A stretch of DNA of 9,940 nt from Haloarculaceae archaeon (GTDB lineage Archaea > Halobacteriota > Halobacteria > Halobacteriales > Haloarculaceae), in the NCBI GenBank assembly GCA_018609665.1, contig JAHENN010000236.1, positions 1 through 9,940 on the forward strand, written 5' to 3'. The translations under genes were made by a program, and so were the position numbers. Positions 1 through 6,656 of this stretch are shown piece after piece. The notes under the pieces were generated by a model, which did not search any database, was not told the origin of the DNA, and saw only the letters and a list, made by a program, of their open reading frames with translations. The number at the start of each line of letters is the position of its first letter. Position 1 is the stretch's first letter.

Positions 1-910
1 GGAGCCGGCTCCGCAGGCCGGCCGCGCGCTCGGCCGCCGGGGCGACGACCCGCTCGAGGCGGTCCCAGACGGGTGCCGGGAGGTAGACCGACAGCATCGC
101 GACGACGACCAGCGGGAAGAGCCCGAGCCGCATCGTCAGCAGCATCCCGACGTGGGCGGCGGCGTAGGCGGCGACGGCGGCGATTCGGCGCCGGCCGGTC
201 GCGGCCACCAGCACCGGCGACGCGACCAGCATCCCGACCCACAGCCAGTCGACCGCCGCCAGCAGCTCCGGGAACGCGGTCGCGTACGGCCCGAGCCGGA
301 CGGAGAACTGCTCCAGTTCGAGGACGTACCGGACGGCCCGGCCGCTCGTCCACGCGTCGCTGCGGAGCTTGAACCCGGCGTTCGCCAGGTAGACGACGAC
401 CAGTTGCAGACAGAACGCCGCCGTGGCGGGGGTGGCGACGTGCCGCGGCCGGTCGGTCGTCCTGGCGGCGTCGACCGACCAGCGGGCCCCCAGCGGCAGG
501 AAGACGCCGAACAGCAGCGACAGCACCAGCAGCCCGTCGCCGCCGTTGAGCACGTACCGGTTGCGGAGGTACAGCGACAGCAGCAGATACCAGCTGCAGG
601 CCGCCGCGGCGCGGGTCCGGTAGCCGACGACGAGTGCGGCGGCGGCGCCGGCGGTCAGCGCGAACAGCGCCGCCTGGCCCCGCCAGGAGCCGACGTGGGC
701 GTGGACCGACAGCGAGGCCAGCGCCGGCGTCGTCGCCGCCAGCGTCGACCGCGGCAGGACGCCCGCGTCCGTGTAGAACGCCGTCAGGTGACGCGCCCGC
801 AGCCCGAGGTCGGCGAGGACCAGCAGCCCGACCGCGACCCGGAACGCCGCGAGCGCGCGGGCGTCGATTCCGAGCCGGCGGGCGACGGGACGGCGGTGCT
901 CGGAGGGCAT
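1..910 (-). CDS. HTTM-domain multipass membrane protein (C-terminus beyond the window)
   Basis: The frame is open from an ATG at 910 to the left edge, giving 303 residues without a stop, so the gene is partial at its 3' end. The N-terminal region has the pattern of HTTM (horizontally transferred transmembrane) proteins, relatives of vitamin K-dependent gamma-carboxylase: an early helix (about 20-37), then AFYTDAGVLPR (44-54), then RNRYVLNGGDG (116-126), then a segment around 172-199 with NAGFKL and W-x-S-G. Hydrophobic stretches at about 20-37, 80-97, 105-113, 126-141, 163-178, 222-238 and 244-279 indicate six or more membrane helices. Family members in haloarchaea are mostly of unknown substrate, so carboxylase activity should not be assumed. 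The start is supported by a TATA-like element about 29 nt upstream. It lies 55 bp downstream of mvaD on the same strand; no functional link to mvaD is evident. Confidence 0.8.
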   Translation of the reverse strand, partial: MPSEHRRPVARRLGIDARALAAFRVAVGLLVLADLGLRARHLTAFYTDAGVLPRSTLAATTPALASLSVHAHVGSWRGQAALFALTAGAAAALVVGYRTRAAAACSWYLLLSLYLRNRYVLNGGDGLLVLSLLFGVFLPLGARWSVDAARTTDRPRHVATPATAAFCLQLVVVYLANAGFKLRSDAWTSGRAVRYVLELEQFSVRLGPYATAFPELLAAVDWLWVGMLVASPVLVAATGRRRIAAVAAYAAAHVGMLLTMRLGLFPLVVVAMLSVYLPAPVWDRLERVVAPAAERAAGLRSRL

Positions 911-935
911 TCGCGCTGTCGTTCCGCGCTGGCGG

Positions 936-943
936 TAATAGGT
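936..943 (-). promoter_or_regulatory. Putative TATA-like box for the HTTM gene
   Basis: Read on the minus strand, the short AT-rich motif ACCTATTA stands out of GC-rich surroundings and is centred about 29 nt upstream of the ATG at 910. This is the spacing expected for a leaderless haloarchaeal transcript. It is supported by position and composition only. Confidence 0.4.
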
Positions 944-965
944 CTTCCGTGCCGGCCCGCGCCGC

Positions 966-1937
966 TCAGAACAGCGCCTCGTCGCCGTCGAGCACCCGGG
1001 CGGGGCCGCCGACCTCCCAGACCCGCGTGTCGACGCCCGCCTCGGCGACGGCAGCCTCGACCCGGTCGACGAACCGGGCGGTCGTGTTCACGTAGACGGA
1101 CGCGCCGGTGTCCGTCGAGAAGTACGCCGGGACGCCGTCGTCCCGGAGCTCGCGGACGGTGTCGAACACCGCGAGCGTCTCGGGCTCCCAGTAGACCCAC
1201 CCCGAGGGGCCGGTCATCGTCGTCGCCGCCAGCGACAGCGAGTCGTGTTCGGCCGTCTCGAAGGTCGTCTCGAAGTCCGCCTCCCGGAGCGACCGCCGTA
1301 CCGTCCGTACCTGCCGGTGGATGTGGGCCATCCGCGCGCCGAACATGTGGCTGTCGGCGGCCTCGCGGTGGGCCTCGGCGGTGTGTTTGAACGCCGGTAT
1401 CTCCGCGGCGACGATCCGGAGGTCGTCCCCGAGCTCCGACTCCAGCCGCTCCGACCGGCAGTCGACGTCGTCGTCGCCGGTGTGGAGATGCGAGAAGGCG
1501 CCGGTGACGGCCCGGGCCGCCGACGCCGACCCCCGGCGGGCGATCGTCGACATCTCCGGGTGCGACAGCTCGAGGTCGGCCGCAGCACACAGCGCGACGG
1601 CGGCCGCGGCGAAGCCCGACGCCGAGGAGCCGAAGCCGATGTTCGTCGGGAAGTCGTTGACCGACTCCAGCCGGACCCGGTGGTCGAGTTCCGCCAGCTC
1701 GCGAACGCGGTCGACGACCGTCCGGATGCGCTCGGCGCCGCGGCCCTCGGCGACCTCGCCGTCGACGACGTAGCGGTCGGCCTCCCGGTCGGGCTCGAAG
1801 GCGACGGTCGTCCTCGAGTGGCTCGGCGCGGTACAGACGGAGATGGAGTCGTGGTACGGGAGGCGCAGCTCCTCGTCGTGCATCCCGTGGTACTTGACCA
1901 GCCCCTGGATGGGGTGGGCCTTCGCGGTCGCCTTCAT
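966..1937 (-). CDS. mvaD: Phosphomevalonate decarboxylase (haloarchaeal MvaD)
   Basis: This 323-residue GHMP-superfamily protein decarboxylates mevalonate 5-phosphate to isopentenyl phosphate with ATP. Isopentenyl phosphate kinase then makes IPP, the alternate mevalonate pathway described in Haloferax. It should be cytosolic and feeds archaeal lipid, quinone and carotenoid synthesis. Visible motifs are LVKYHG (13-18, matching the KYWGK region of diphosphomevalonate decarboxylases), the ATP-binding loop NIGFGSSASG (99-108), RRGSASAARAVTG (134-146) with R142 aligning with the carboxylate-binding Arg, and FSTDTGAS (273-280) with D276 as the expected catalytic Asp. The ATG at 1937 gives the family's usual N-terminus; longer antisense or out-of-frame ORFs here are shadows. 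The assignment to phosphomevalonate rather than diphosphomevalonate rests on knowledge of the haloarchaeal clade, not on a residue read here. Confidence 0.93.
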   Translation of the reverse strand: MKATAKAHPIQGLVKYHGMHDEELRLPYHDSISVCTAPSHSRTTVAFEPDREADRYVVDGEVAEGRGAERIRTVVDRVRELAELDHRVRLESVNDFPTNIGFGSSASGFAAAAVALCAAADLELSHPEMSTIARRGSASAARAVTGAFSHLHTGDDDVDCRSERLESELGDDLRIVAAEIPAFKHTAEAHREAADSHMFGARMAHIHRQVRTVRRSLREADFETTFETAEHDSLSLAATTMTGPSGWVYWEPETLAVFDTVRELRDDGVPAYFSTDTGASVYVNTTARFVDRVEAAVAEAGVDTRVWEVGGPARVLDGDEALF

Positions 1938-1960
1938 GCCCCGTCCTGCGGCGGTCGGCG

Positions 1961-1972
1961 TCTTTGCAGTTT
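1961..1972 (-). promoter_or_regulatory. Weak promoter-like element upstream of mvaD
   Basis: On the minus strand, AAACTGCAAAGA is the only A-rich patch in the 66-bp gap and is centred about 29 nt upstream of the mvaD ATG. It is a poor match to a TATA box but correctly placed for a leaderless start. mvaD could instead be read through from the upstream small membrane gene. Confidence 0.3.
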
Positions 1973-1975
1973 CGA

Positions 1976-1990
1976 CCCGGCGACGCCGGG
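1976..1990 (-). terminator. Perfect 6-bp GC hairpin between the small membrane gene and mvaD
   Basis: CCCGGC, a three-base GAC spacer and GCCGGG form a perfect stem 14 bp beyond the stop codon of the small membrane protein gene at 2004. There is no T-run after it in the minus direction, so it is not a canonical intrinsic terminator. It could be a transcript 3' end structure or an operator just upstream of the mvaD promoter region. Confidence 0.3.
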
Positions 1991-2003
1991 ACGGTGCGTG
2001 CGT

Positions 2004-2372
2004 CTACGCCGTCACGCGCTCGTCGACCCGCCGCTCGTACACCAGGTAGTAGGCAGCGGCGAGGACGCCAGCCAGCGAGCCGATCCGCAGCATCAGCCCG
2101 ACGACGAACGTCGAGAGGCGCGGATAGGCCCGGAAGAGCGCGTACGGACCGAGTCCGAGAGCGTACACGACGCCGACGAACAGCCACAGTCGACGGACGT
2201 CGACGTCCCGTCGCGCGGTGAGCACGTACGCGGCGGCGGGCGCTCCGAAGACGGCGAAGAGTATCAGATACCCGGCGACCGGACCGAGGGCGACGATGCC
2301 GAGCGTCCCCGACCCGATGGCGACGAGCGCCGAGAGGGCGAACCAGCAGAGAACGAACTGCTTCAGACCCAT
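2004..2372 (-). CDS. Small four-helix membrane protein of unknown function
   Basis: This is a 122-residue protein. Hydrophobic segments lie at about 4-24, 29-52, 61-81 and 87-110, with a basic loop RRDVDVRR (54-61) and a charged C-terminal tail. I recognise no catalytic motif or named family. The same frame stays open upstream to 2483, but that extension is hydrophilic and not leader-like. The ATG at 2372 is preferred because translation becomes membrane-protein-like there and an AATATT element sits about 24 nt upstream. It lies downstream of the P450 gene and 66 bp upstream of mvaD on the same strand. The 136-bp gap with its own promoter-like element argues for separate transcription from the P450. 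Confidence 0.75.
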   Translation of the reverse strand: MGLKQFVLCWFALSALVAIGSGTLGIVALGPVAGYLILFAVFGAPAAAYVLTARRDVDVRRLWLFVGVVYALGLGPYALFRAYPRLSTFVVGLMLRIGSLAGVLAAAYYLVYERRVDERVTA

Positions 2373-2391
2373 CTTATGATCTCGTTCTCGA

Positions 2392-2399
2392 GAATATTC
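2392..2399 (-). promoter_or_regulatory. TATA-like palindrome GAATATTC upstream of the small membrane gene
   Basis: GAATATTC is centred about 24 nt upstream of the ATG at 2372 and is the most AT-rich motif in the P450-to-membrane-protein gap. An A/T-rich run at 2405-2411 lies just upstream of it on the minus strand. Its position supports the internal ATG as the start and a leaderless or nearly leaderless transcript. Confidence 0.45.
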
Positions 2400-2508
2400 G
2401 GGCCGAAAAAAGCCTGTCGGTGGCTGGCCGTGCCGCTCGAACTCCCTCCTGCCGGACGGGTCCCAATCGCAGGGCCTCGACACCCGGACTTCGCGAACCC
2501 GCCGGACG

Positions 2509-4092
2509 TCAGGTCTCCCGCGGCACGAACCGGACGACGACGTCGCGGTCGGGTTCGAGGTTGATGGCCGAATCGACGCCGACCTCGGGGCCGTCGTGCG
2601 GGTCGGCGTCGGGGCCGGCGAACTCGACGCGGTGGGTCGCGAGCGTCGTCGCCAGCACCGTCACCGCCTCCGTCGTCGCGATGGCCTCGCCGAGGCAGGC
2701 GTGTCGGCCGCCGGAGAAGGGGAAGTAGGCGAACTCGTGGCGGTCGTCGTCCTCGAACCGCGAGGGGTCGAACGTCTCGGGGTCGTCCCACAGCTCGGGG
2801 TCGCGGTGGACGACGTACGGACTGAGGAGGACGTGGCTGCCGGCCTCGACGTCGACGCCGCCGAACTCGACGTCGGTCGCGGCCGTCCGGCCGAAGACCG
2901 GCAGCGCGGGGTAGAGCCGCAGCGTCTCCCGCCATACGCGCCGGGTGTAGGGAACCGACTCCAGGAAGTCGGCCCCGGAGGCCGGATGGCAGGCCGCCTC
3001 GGGGCCGTCGGGCAGTTCCTCGCGGTCCAGCGACTCCGGCCCCGAGAGCAGCGCCGTCGCCCGGGCCTCCTCGTGGATCCGCTCCTGGAGCTCGGGACGG
3101 CCGGCCAGCAGGTAGAACGCCCACGTCAGGCCGGCGCTCATCGTCGCGTGGCCGGCGATGAACAGCCCCATCACCTCCTGGCGGAGCGCGTCGTGGCCGA
3201 CCTCCCGGTCGGAGCGGCGGAGCCACGCGCCGATGGCGTCGTCGAAGGCCAGCGGCGTCCGCTCCCGGCGGGCGACGACCGCGTCGGCCGCCGCGGTGAG
3301 CGTCTCGACGGCCGCCTCCGTCCGTCGTTCGTGGCGGCCGGACAGCCGGATGTGCGGGTCGACGCCGAGCGGCCGGTGGACCCACGACGGCAGCGGCAGC
3401 CGGTCCGGCAGCTGCCGGGTCGCGTAGCTGGTGACGAGGTGGAGCTGGCGGCGCTTGAACAGCGCCCGCAGCGTCGCGACGGCCTCTATGACGTCGACCT
3501 CGTGGGCGCGGACGTCGGGGCCGAACAGCGAGACGCCCAGCAGCCGGAGCGTGAGCCGCCGCATCGCCGGCAGCAGCCTGACCCCGTCGGCCGCCGGCGT
3601 CCACACCCGGGCGGCCGCCGGCACCGATGCGGGGTCGCCGGTCGCGCGGGTCCGGGTGAACTCCCCCAGCGTCGCCAGCGTCGTCTCCGCCAGCTCGGGG
3701 ACGCCCTCGGCGGCGGCGTCGGCGCGGAACTCCGGGCCGACGAGCCGGAGCCGGTCGACCCACGACCCCTCCTCGCTGTCGGCGTTGAGGCTGACGATGC
3801 TGTTCTCGACGACGCGGCCGAAGTCCCGCGACCCGGGGACGTCCAGCGCCCGGAAGTCGTTGGGGTTCGACTGCAGCACCGACCGGATGTCCTCGGGGTT
3901 CGACAGCAGGTACACCCCCGAATCGAGGGCGGGATGCAGCGGCGGCACCCGGACGACGTCCCCGTGGCGGTCCGCCAGCGCCGCCGCGACGACGACGGGG
4001 TCGTCGTTGACGAGCGCCGGCAGCAGCTCGACGACCTCCGTCAGCGTCGGTCCCTGCTGCGGTTCGTCGCTGCCCCGGTTCAGGATGCTCAT
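2509..4092 (-). CDS. Cytochrome P450 (long, haloarchaeal type)
   Basis: This 527-residue haem-thiolate monooxygenase is long for a soluble prokaryotic P450 (usually about 400-460). Hallmarks appear in order: an I-helix AGHATMS (313-319), the K-helix ETLR (389-392), a PERF-like FDPSRF (441-446), and the haem-binding loop FSGGRHACLG (459-468) with C466 as the Fe ligand. The I-helix acid normally preceding the conserved Thr (AGx[D/E]T) is Ala316. Part of the extra length is a polar, Pro/Asp-rich stretch at about 346-377 between the J and K helices; more lies in the region 104-255. No signal peptide or N-terminal membrane anchor is seen, so it is probably cytosolic and reduced by ferredoxin. The substrate cannot be read from sequence; carotenoid, retinoid, quinone or fatty acid are possibilities. 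The ATG at 4092 has a TATA-like element 26 nt upstream. Haloarchaeal P450s of the CYP174 type are the likely relatives, from memory. Confidence 0.92.
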   Translation of the reverse strand: MSILNRGSDEPQQGPTLTEVVELLPALVNDDPVVVAAALADRHGDVVRVPPLHPALDSGVYLLSNPEDIRSVLQSNPNDFRALDVPGSRDFGRVVENSIVSLNADSEEGSWVDRLRLVGPEFRADAAAEGVPELAETTLATLGEFTRTRATGDPASVPAAARVWTPAADGVRLLPAMRRLTLRLLGVSLFGPDVRAHEVDVIEAVATLRALFKRRQLHLVTSYATRQLPDRLPLPSWVHRPLGVDPHIRLSGRHERRTEAAVETLTAAADAVVARRERTPLAFDDAIGAWLRRSDREVGHDALRQEVMGLFIAGHATMSAGLTWAFYLLAGRPELQERIHEEARATALLSGPESLDREELPDGPEAACHPASGADFLESVPYTRRVWRETLRLYPALPVFGRTAATDVEFGGVDVEAGSHVLLSPYVVHRDPELWDDPETFDPSRFEDDDRHEFAYFPFSGGRHACLGEAIATTEAVTVLATTLATHRVEFAGPDADPHDGPEVGVDSAINLEPDRDVVVRFVPRET

Positions 4093-4113
4093 ACGTGTGT
4101 GTCATTAACTCGC

Positions 4114-4122
4114 ACGTAAAGT
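4114..4122 (-). promoter_or_regulatory. Putative TATA-like box for the P450 gene
   Basis: On the minus strand, ACTTTACGT is centred about 26 nt upstream of the P450 ATG at 4092, consistent with a leaderless transcript. A second AT-rich patch, GTTAATGAC, lies closer to the start. The heptamer array begins about 30 bp further upstream, so it sits directly behind this promoter. Confidence 0.45.
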
Positions 4123-4150
4123 CCGAACGGCCGTGTCCGTGCCCGATGCA

Positions 4151-4311
4151 CGACGACCGGGAAACGACGGACGACAAACGACCGACGACGGGCGACCGAT
4201 AGTGGACGACAAGCGACCGACGACGGGCGACCGATAGTGGACGACAAGCGACAAACGACCAACGACCAACGACCAACGACCAACGACCAACGACCGACGA
4301 CCGACGACGGA
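4151..4311. repeat. Heptanucleotide tandem array (23 in-register units) with nested 35-bp repeat
   Basis: The whole stretch parses into 23 consecutive 7-mers of the form CGACNNN or close variants. Five perfect CGACCAA units occupy 4256-4290, flanked by CGACCGA, CGACGGG, CGACAAA and CGACAAG units. A higher-order repeat of five heptamers (35 bp) occurs twice head to tail at 4170-4204 and 4205-4239, with a single difference (A at 4178, G at 4213); each copy contains the odd unit TAGTGGA. The array fills most of the 237-bp gap between the glutamate dehydrogenase stop and the P450 start. A period of 7 would make any translation cycle through all three phases. Short open frames across it give repetitive Q-R-P-T-T-N-D or V-V-G-R-W-S-L peptides, which I judge to be artefacts. 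It is less GC-rich than its neighbours. Confidence 0.9.
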
Positions 4312-4329
4312 GCGACGCGACGGGCCGAG

Positions 4330-5589
4330 TCAGGGCCAGCTGCCGCCCTCGGCGTAGGCGTCGGCGACCCGCTCGATGGCGACGACGTAGGCGGCCGTCC
4401 GGAAGCTCGGCAGCTCCTTTCGCTCGTAGGCCTCGACCAGACCGTCGAAGGCCTCGACGATGTGCCGCTCCAGCTCCTCGACGACCCGCTCTTCGGTCCA
4501 GTAGAACCGCTGGCGGTTCTGGACCCACTCGAAGTACGACACCGTGACGCCGCCGGCGTTGGCGAGGATGTCGGGGAAGACGTAGACGTCGCGGTCGACG
4601 AGGATCTCGTCGGCGTCGGGCGTCAGCGGCCCGTTGGCCGCCTCGACGATGACGTCGGCGCTCACCTCGCGGGCGAGGTCGGCGTCGATGGCGTTCTCCA
4701 GCGCCGCCGGCACCAGCAGGTCGACGTCCATCGTCAGTAGCTCCTCGTTGGTCAGCTCCTCGCTGGCGCCGTCGTAGCCGGTGACGGCGCCGGTCTCGTT
4801 CTTGAACCGCTTGACAGCGCGGGTGTCGAGCCCGTCGGGGTGGTACACCGCCCCCGAGGAGTCCGACACCGCGACGACGTCGGCGCCGAGCTCCGACTCG
4901 ATGAACTTCGCCGCGACGCTGCCGGCGTTGCCGTACCCCTGGACGGCGACGGTCGCCTCCGTCGGCTCCTTGCCGAGGTAGTCGAAGGCCTCCCGGGCGG
5001 TCAGCATCGTCGACCGACCGGTCGCCTCGACGCGGCCGCGGGACCCGCCGGATTCGATGGCCTTGCCCGTGATGACGCCCGGCTCGGTCGTCCCCTCCAG
5101 CGTCTCGTAGGTGTCCTTGATCCAGTTCATCTCCCGCTGGCCGGTGTTGACGTCCGGCGCGGGGATGTCCCGGTCGGCGCCGATGAGCGGCCGTAGCTCC
5201 GTCGCGAACGAGCGGGTGATCCGCTCCAGTTCCGCGTCGGAGTAGCCGATGGGGTCGATCTCGATGCCGCCCTTCCCGCCGCCGTACGGGATGTCAACGA
5301 CGGCGCACTTGTACACCATCCACCCCGACAGCGCCTTCACCTCGTCGCGGGTGACCCCTGGGTGGTACCGGATGCCGCCCTTGTACGGCCCGCGGTCGCC
5401 GTTGAACTGCGAGCGGAACGCCCGGAACACCTCCAGGGAGCCGTCGTCCATTTCGACGGTGAGATTCGTCTCCAGCACCCGCTCGGGGCGCTTCAGTCGC
5501 TCGAGAACGTCGGCGCCGACGTCGATGTACTCCGCCGCGTCGTCGATCTGCTCCTGCAGGCTCTCGAACGGATTGACGTCACCCGACAT
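4330..5589 (-). CDS. gdhA: Glutamate dehydrogenase (Glu/Leu/Phe/Val dehydrogenase family)
   Basis: This 419-residue cytosolic enzyme interconverts glutamate and 2-oxoglutarate plus ammonia with NAD(P). The N-terminal dimerisation/catalytic domain has YKGGIRYH (69-76, K70), K94 in MVYKCAVVD, the GGGKGG motif (103-108) with K106 as the expected catalytic Lys, and PAPDVNTG (143-150) with D146. The Rossmann domain carries VQGYGNAG (216-223), a GxGxxG cofactor fingerprint, followed by D243. Cofactor preference is not decidable by eye. Haloarchaea often carry several paralogues, so the symbol is family-level. I use the ATG at 5589; an in-frame GTG at 5598 is also possible. A GGGAGG sequence ends only one nt before the ATG, too close for normal Shine-Dalgarno use. 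The CitE-like lyase lies 67 bp upstream on the same strand, possibly co-expressed. The C-terminus ends normally next to the heptamer array. Confidence 0.95.
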   Translation of the reverse strand: MSGDVNPFESLQEQIDDAAEYIDVGADVLERLKRPERVLETNLTVEMDDGSLEVFRAFRSQFNGDRGPYKGGIRYHPGVTRDEVKALSGWMVYKCAVVDIPYGGGKGGIEIDPIGYSDAELERITRSFATELRPLIGADRDIPAPDVNTGQREMNWIKDTYETLEGTTEPGVITGKAIESGGSRGRVEATGRSTMLTAREAFDYLGKEPTEATVAVQGYGNAGSVAAKFIESELGADVVAVSDSSGAVYHPDGLDTRAVKRFKNETGAVTGYDGASEELTNEELLTMDVDLLVPAALENAIDADLAREVSADVIVEAANGPLTPDADEILVDRDVYVFPDILANAGGVTVSYFEWVQNRQRFYWTEERVVEELERHIVEAFDGLVEAYERKELPSFRTAAYVVAIERVADAYAEGGSWP

Positions 5590-5612
5590 ACCTCCCACGT
5601 CGGCCAGTCGGC

Positions 5613-5620
5613 GCTTAAGC
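5613..5620 (-). promoter_or_regulatory. Putative TATA-like box GCTTAAGC for glutamate dehydrogenase
   Basis: The palindrome GCTTAAGC is centred 27 nt upstream of the ATG at 5589. A further AT-rich stretch at 5628-5644 (AGAATGATATGAT on the minus strand) could be an upstream element or an alternative promoter giving a short leader. This suggests the gene can be transcribed independently of the upstream lyase gene. Confidence 0.4.
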
Positions 5621-5656
5621 GTGACGAATCATATCATTCTAAATCTCGGTATGTGA

Positions 5657-6511
5657 TTATACGTCAACGTCGCCGCCGGCCGCGCGGTACCGCTCGACGA
5701 CCCGTTCGGCGCGGGCGATCAGCGGCGCGTCGATCATCTCGTCGTCGACGCGGACGACGCCGCGGTCGTCGGCGGCCTCGACGGCGGCGAGCACCCGCTC
5801 GGCCCACGCGACCTCCGCCTCGTCGGGCGTGAACGCCTCGTTTATCACCTCGACCTGGGCGGGGTGGATGGCCATCTTGCCGTCGTAGCCGAACTGGGCC
5901 GCGGTGGCGGCCTCCTCGGCCAGCCGGTCGGTCGCCTCGATGTCGGTGAACACCGTGTCGACGGCGTCGACGTCGGCCGCCCCGGCCGCCAGGACGACCC
6001 GCTGGCGGGCGTAGCCGACCTCCTCGCCGCCCTCCGTGCGGGTCGCCCCGATGTCCGCCGAGAGGTCCTCGGCGCCGAAGACGACGGCGTCGACGGCCGG
6101 CACCGCCGCGATCTCGTCGGCCGCCAGCACGCCGCGGGCGGACTCGCACAGCGCCAGCAGCGGCAGGTCGGCGCCGCGGGCCCCGAGCAGGTCGTCGACC
6201 GCCCGGACGCCGGCCGCCGACTCGGCCTTCGGAATCATCACCGCGTCCAGCCGCGGGTCGCCGTCGAGGACGACGTCGAGGTCGTCGGCCGCCGTCGCGG
6301 CGTCGGCGTTGACCCGGACGCAGACCTCGGCGTCGGGGTCGAACCCCGGGTCCGTCAGCACGTCGGCGACGGCGGTCCGGGCCTCGGCCGTCCGCTCCGG
6401 GACGACGGCGTCCTCGAGGTCGAACACCACCGTGTCGGCGCCCGCCTCCGGTGCCTTCCGCATCAGTTCCGGCCGGTCGCCGGGCGAGAACAGCACGCTC
6501 CTGCGAGCCAT
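5657..6511 (-). CDS. citE: CitE/HpcH-HpaI-type acyl-CoA lyase (malyl-, beta-methylmalyl- or citramalyl-CoA lyase-like)
   Basis: This 284-residue TIM-barrel protein belongs to the CitE-like family, which cleaves or forms 3-hydroxyacyl-CoA C-C bonds with Mg2+. Visible features are FSPGDRPELM (8-17, CoA-binding region), FDLEDAV (30-36), VRVN with R67, IPKAES (93-98), metal ligand E123 in LCESARG, metal ligand D149 in FGAEDLSADIG, and GYDGKMAIHPAQV (208-220). Length and motifs fit stand-alone lyases rather than the beta subunit of a three-subunit citrate lyase, and no citrate lyase alpha or gamma partner is seen. The open frame runs to 6637, but the ATG at 6511 begins the conserved MARRSVLFSPG and has a TATA-like element 27 nt upstream. 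The neighbours (glutamate dehydrogenase, and a MaoC-type hydratase 0.7 kb away) suggest beta-methylmalyl-CoA or citramalyl-CoA as substrate; this is inference. Confidence 0.88.
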   Translation of the reverse strand: MARRSVLFSPGDRPELMRKAPEAGADTVVFDLEDAVVPERTAEARTAVADVLTDPGFDPDAEVCVRVNADAATAADDLDVVLDGDPRLDAVMIPKAESAAGVRAVDDLLGARGADLPLLALCESARGVLAADEIAAVPAVDAVVFGAEDLSADIGATRTEGGEEVGYARQRVVLAAGAADVDAVDTVFTDIEATDRLAEEAATAAQFGYDGKMAIHPAQVEVINEAFTPDEAEVAWAERVLAAVEAADDRGVVRVDDEMIDAPLIARAERVVERYRAAGGDVDV

Positions 6512-6534
6512 GTCCCGACGCACCGGCCGCGGCC

Positions 6535-6542
6535 TCTTAATC
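6535..6542 (-). promoter_or_regulatory. Putative TATA-like box for the CitE-like lyase
   Basis: On the minus strand, GATTAAGA is centred 27 nt upstream of the ATG at 6511. It shares the TTAAG core and spacing of the glutamate dehydrogenase element. It supports the internal ATG over the longer frame. Confidence 0.45.
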
Positions 6543-6624
6543 GGCGGTGGTCCGGCGACGACTCCGGCGGGACACGCCGTGGTCCCGCCCGCGGAGCGGG
6601 CCGCCGCTCGTAGGTTCACGATAA

Positions 6625-6631
6625 TTTTATA
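6625..6631 (+). promoter_or_regulatory. TATA box for the plus-strand small membrane gene
   Basis: TTTTATA lies in the most AT-rich patch of the divergent intergenic region (6618-6652) and is centred 29 nt upstream of the ATG at 6657. This is the best TATA match in the window, with a layout typical of a leaderless transcript. Confidence 0.6.
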
Positions 6632-6656
6632 CAGCATCGGCTAAAAGATACACCCC

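Noticed and set aside
784..2187. A 467-residue open frame on the minus strand across mvaD
   Set aside because: It is Arg/Pro-rich and motif-free, and mvaD in the other frame is intact with all catalytic motifs.
2004..2483. Longer 159-residue version of the small membrane protein starting at 2483
   Set aside because: The 37 extra residues are charged and unlike a membrane leader, and the TATA-like element at 2392-2399 would fall inside the coding region.
4089..4290. Repetitive small ORFs across the heptamer array (V-V-G-R-W-S-L or Q-R-P-T-T-N-D repeats)
   Set aside because: A period of 7 makes every frame repetitive; no start signals or conserved ends are seen. Treated as non-coding repeat DNA.
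4151..4311. Possible CRISPR array
   Set aside because: The repeats are contiguous 7- and 35-bp units without unique spacers, and no cas genes are nearby.
2363..4528. A 721-residue open frame on the minus strand covering the P450 gene in another frame
   Set aside because: It overlaps the P450, is extremely rich in Arg, Gly and Pro, contains the heptamer array as V-V-G-R-W-S-L repeats, and has no domain. It is a high-GC shadow.
5587..5604. GGGAGG upstream of the glutamate dehydrogenase ATG as a Shine-Dalgarno site
   Set aside because: It ends only one nt from the ATG, too close for normal use, and the -27 element points to a leaderless start.
6585..6602. GC-rich hairpin CCCGC...GCGGG in the divergent intergenic region
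   Set aside because: A short five-base stem with a long loop in very GC-rich DNA and no T-run; likely chance.
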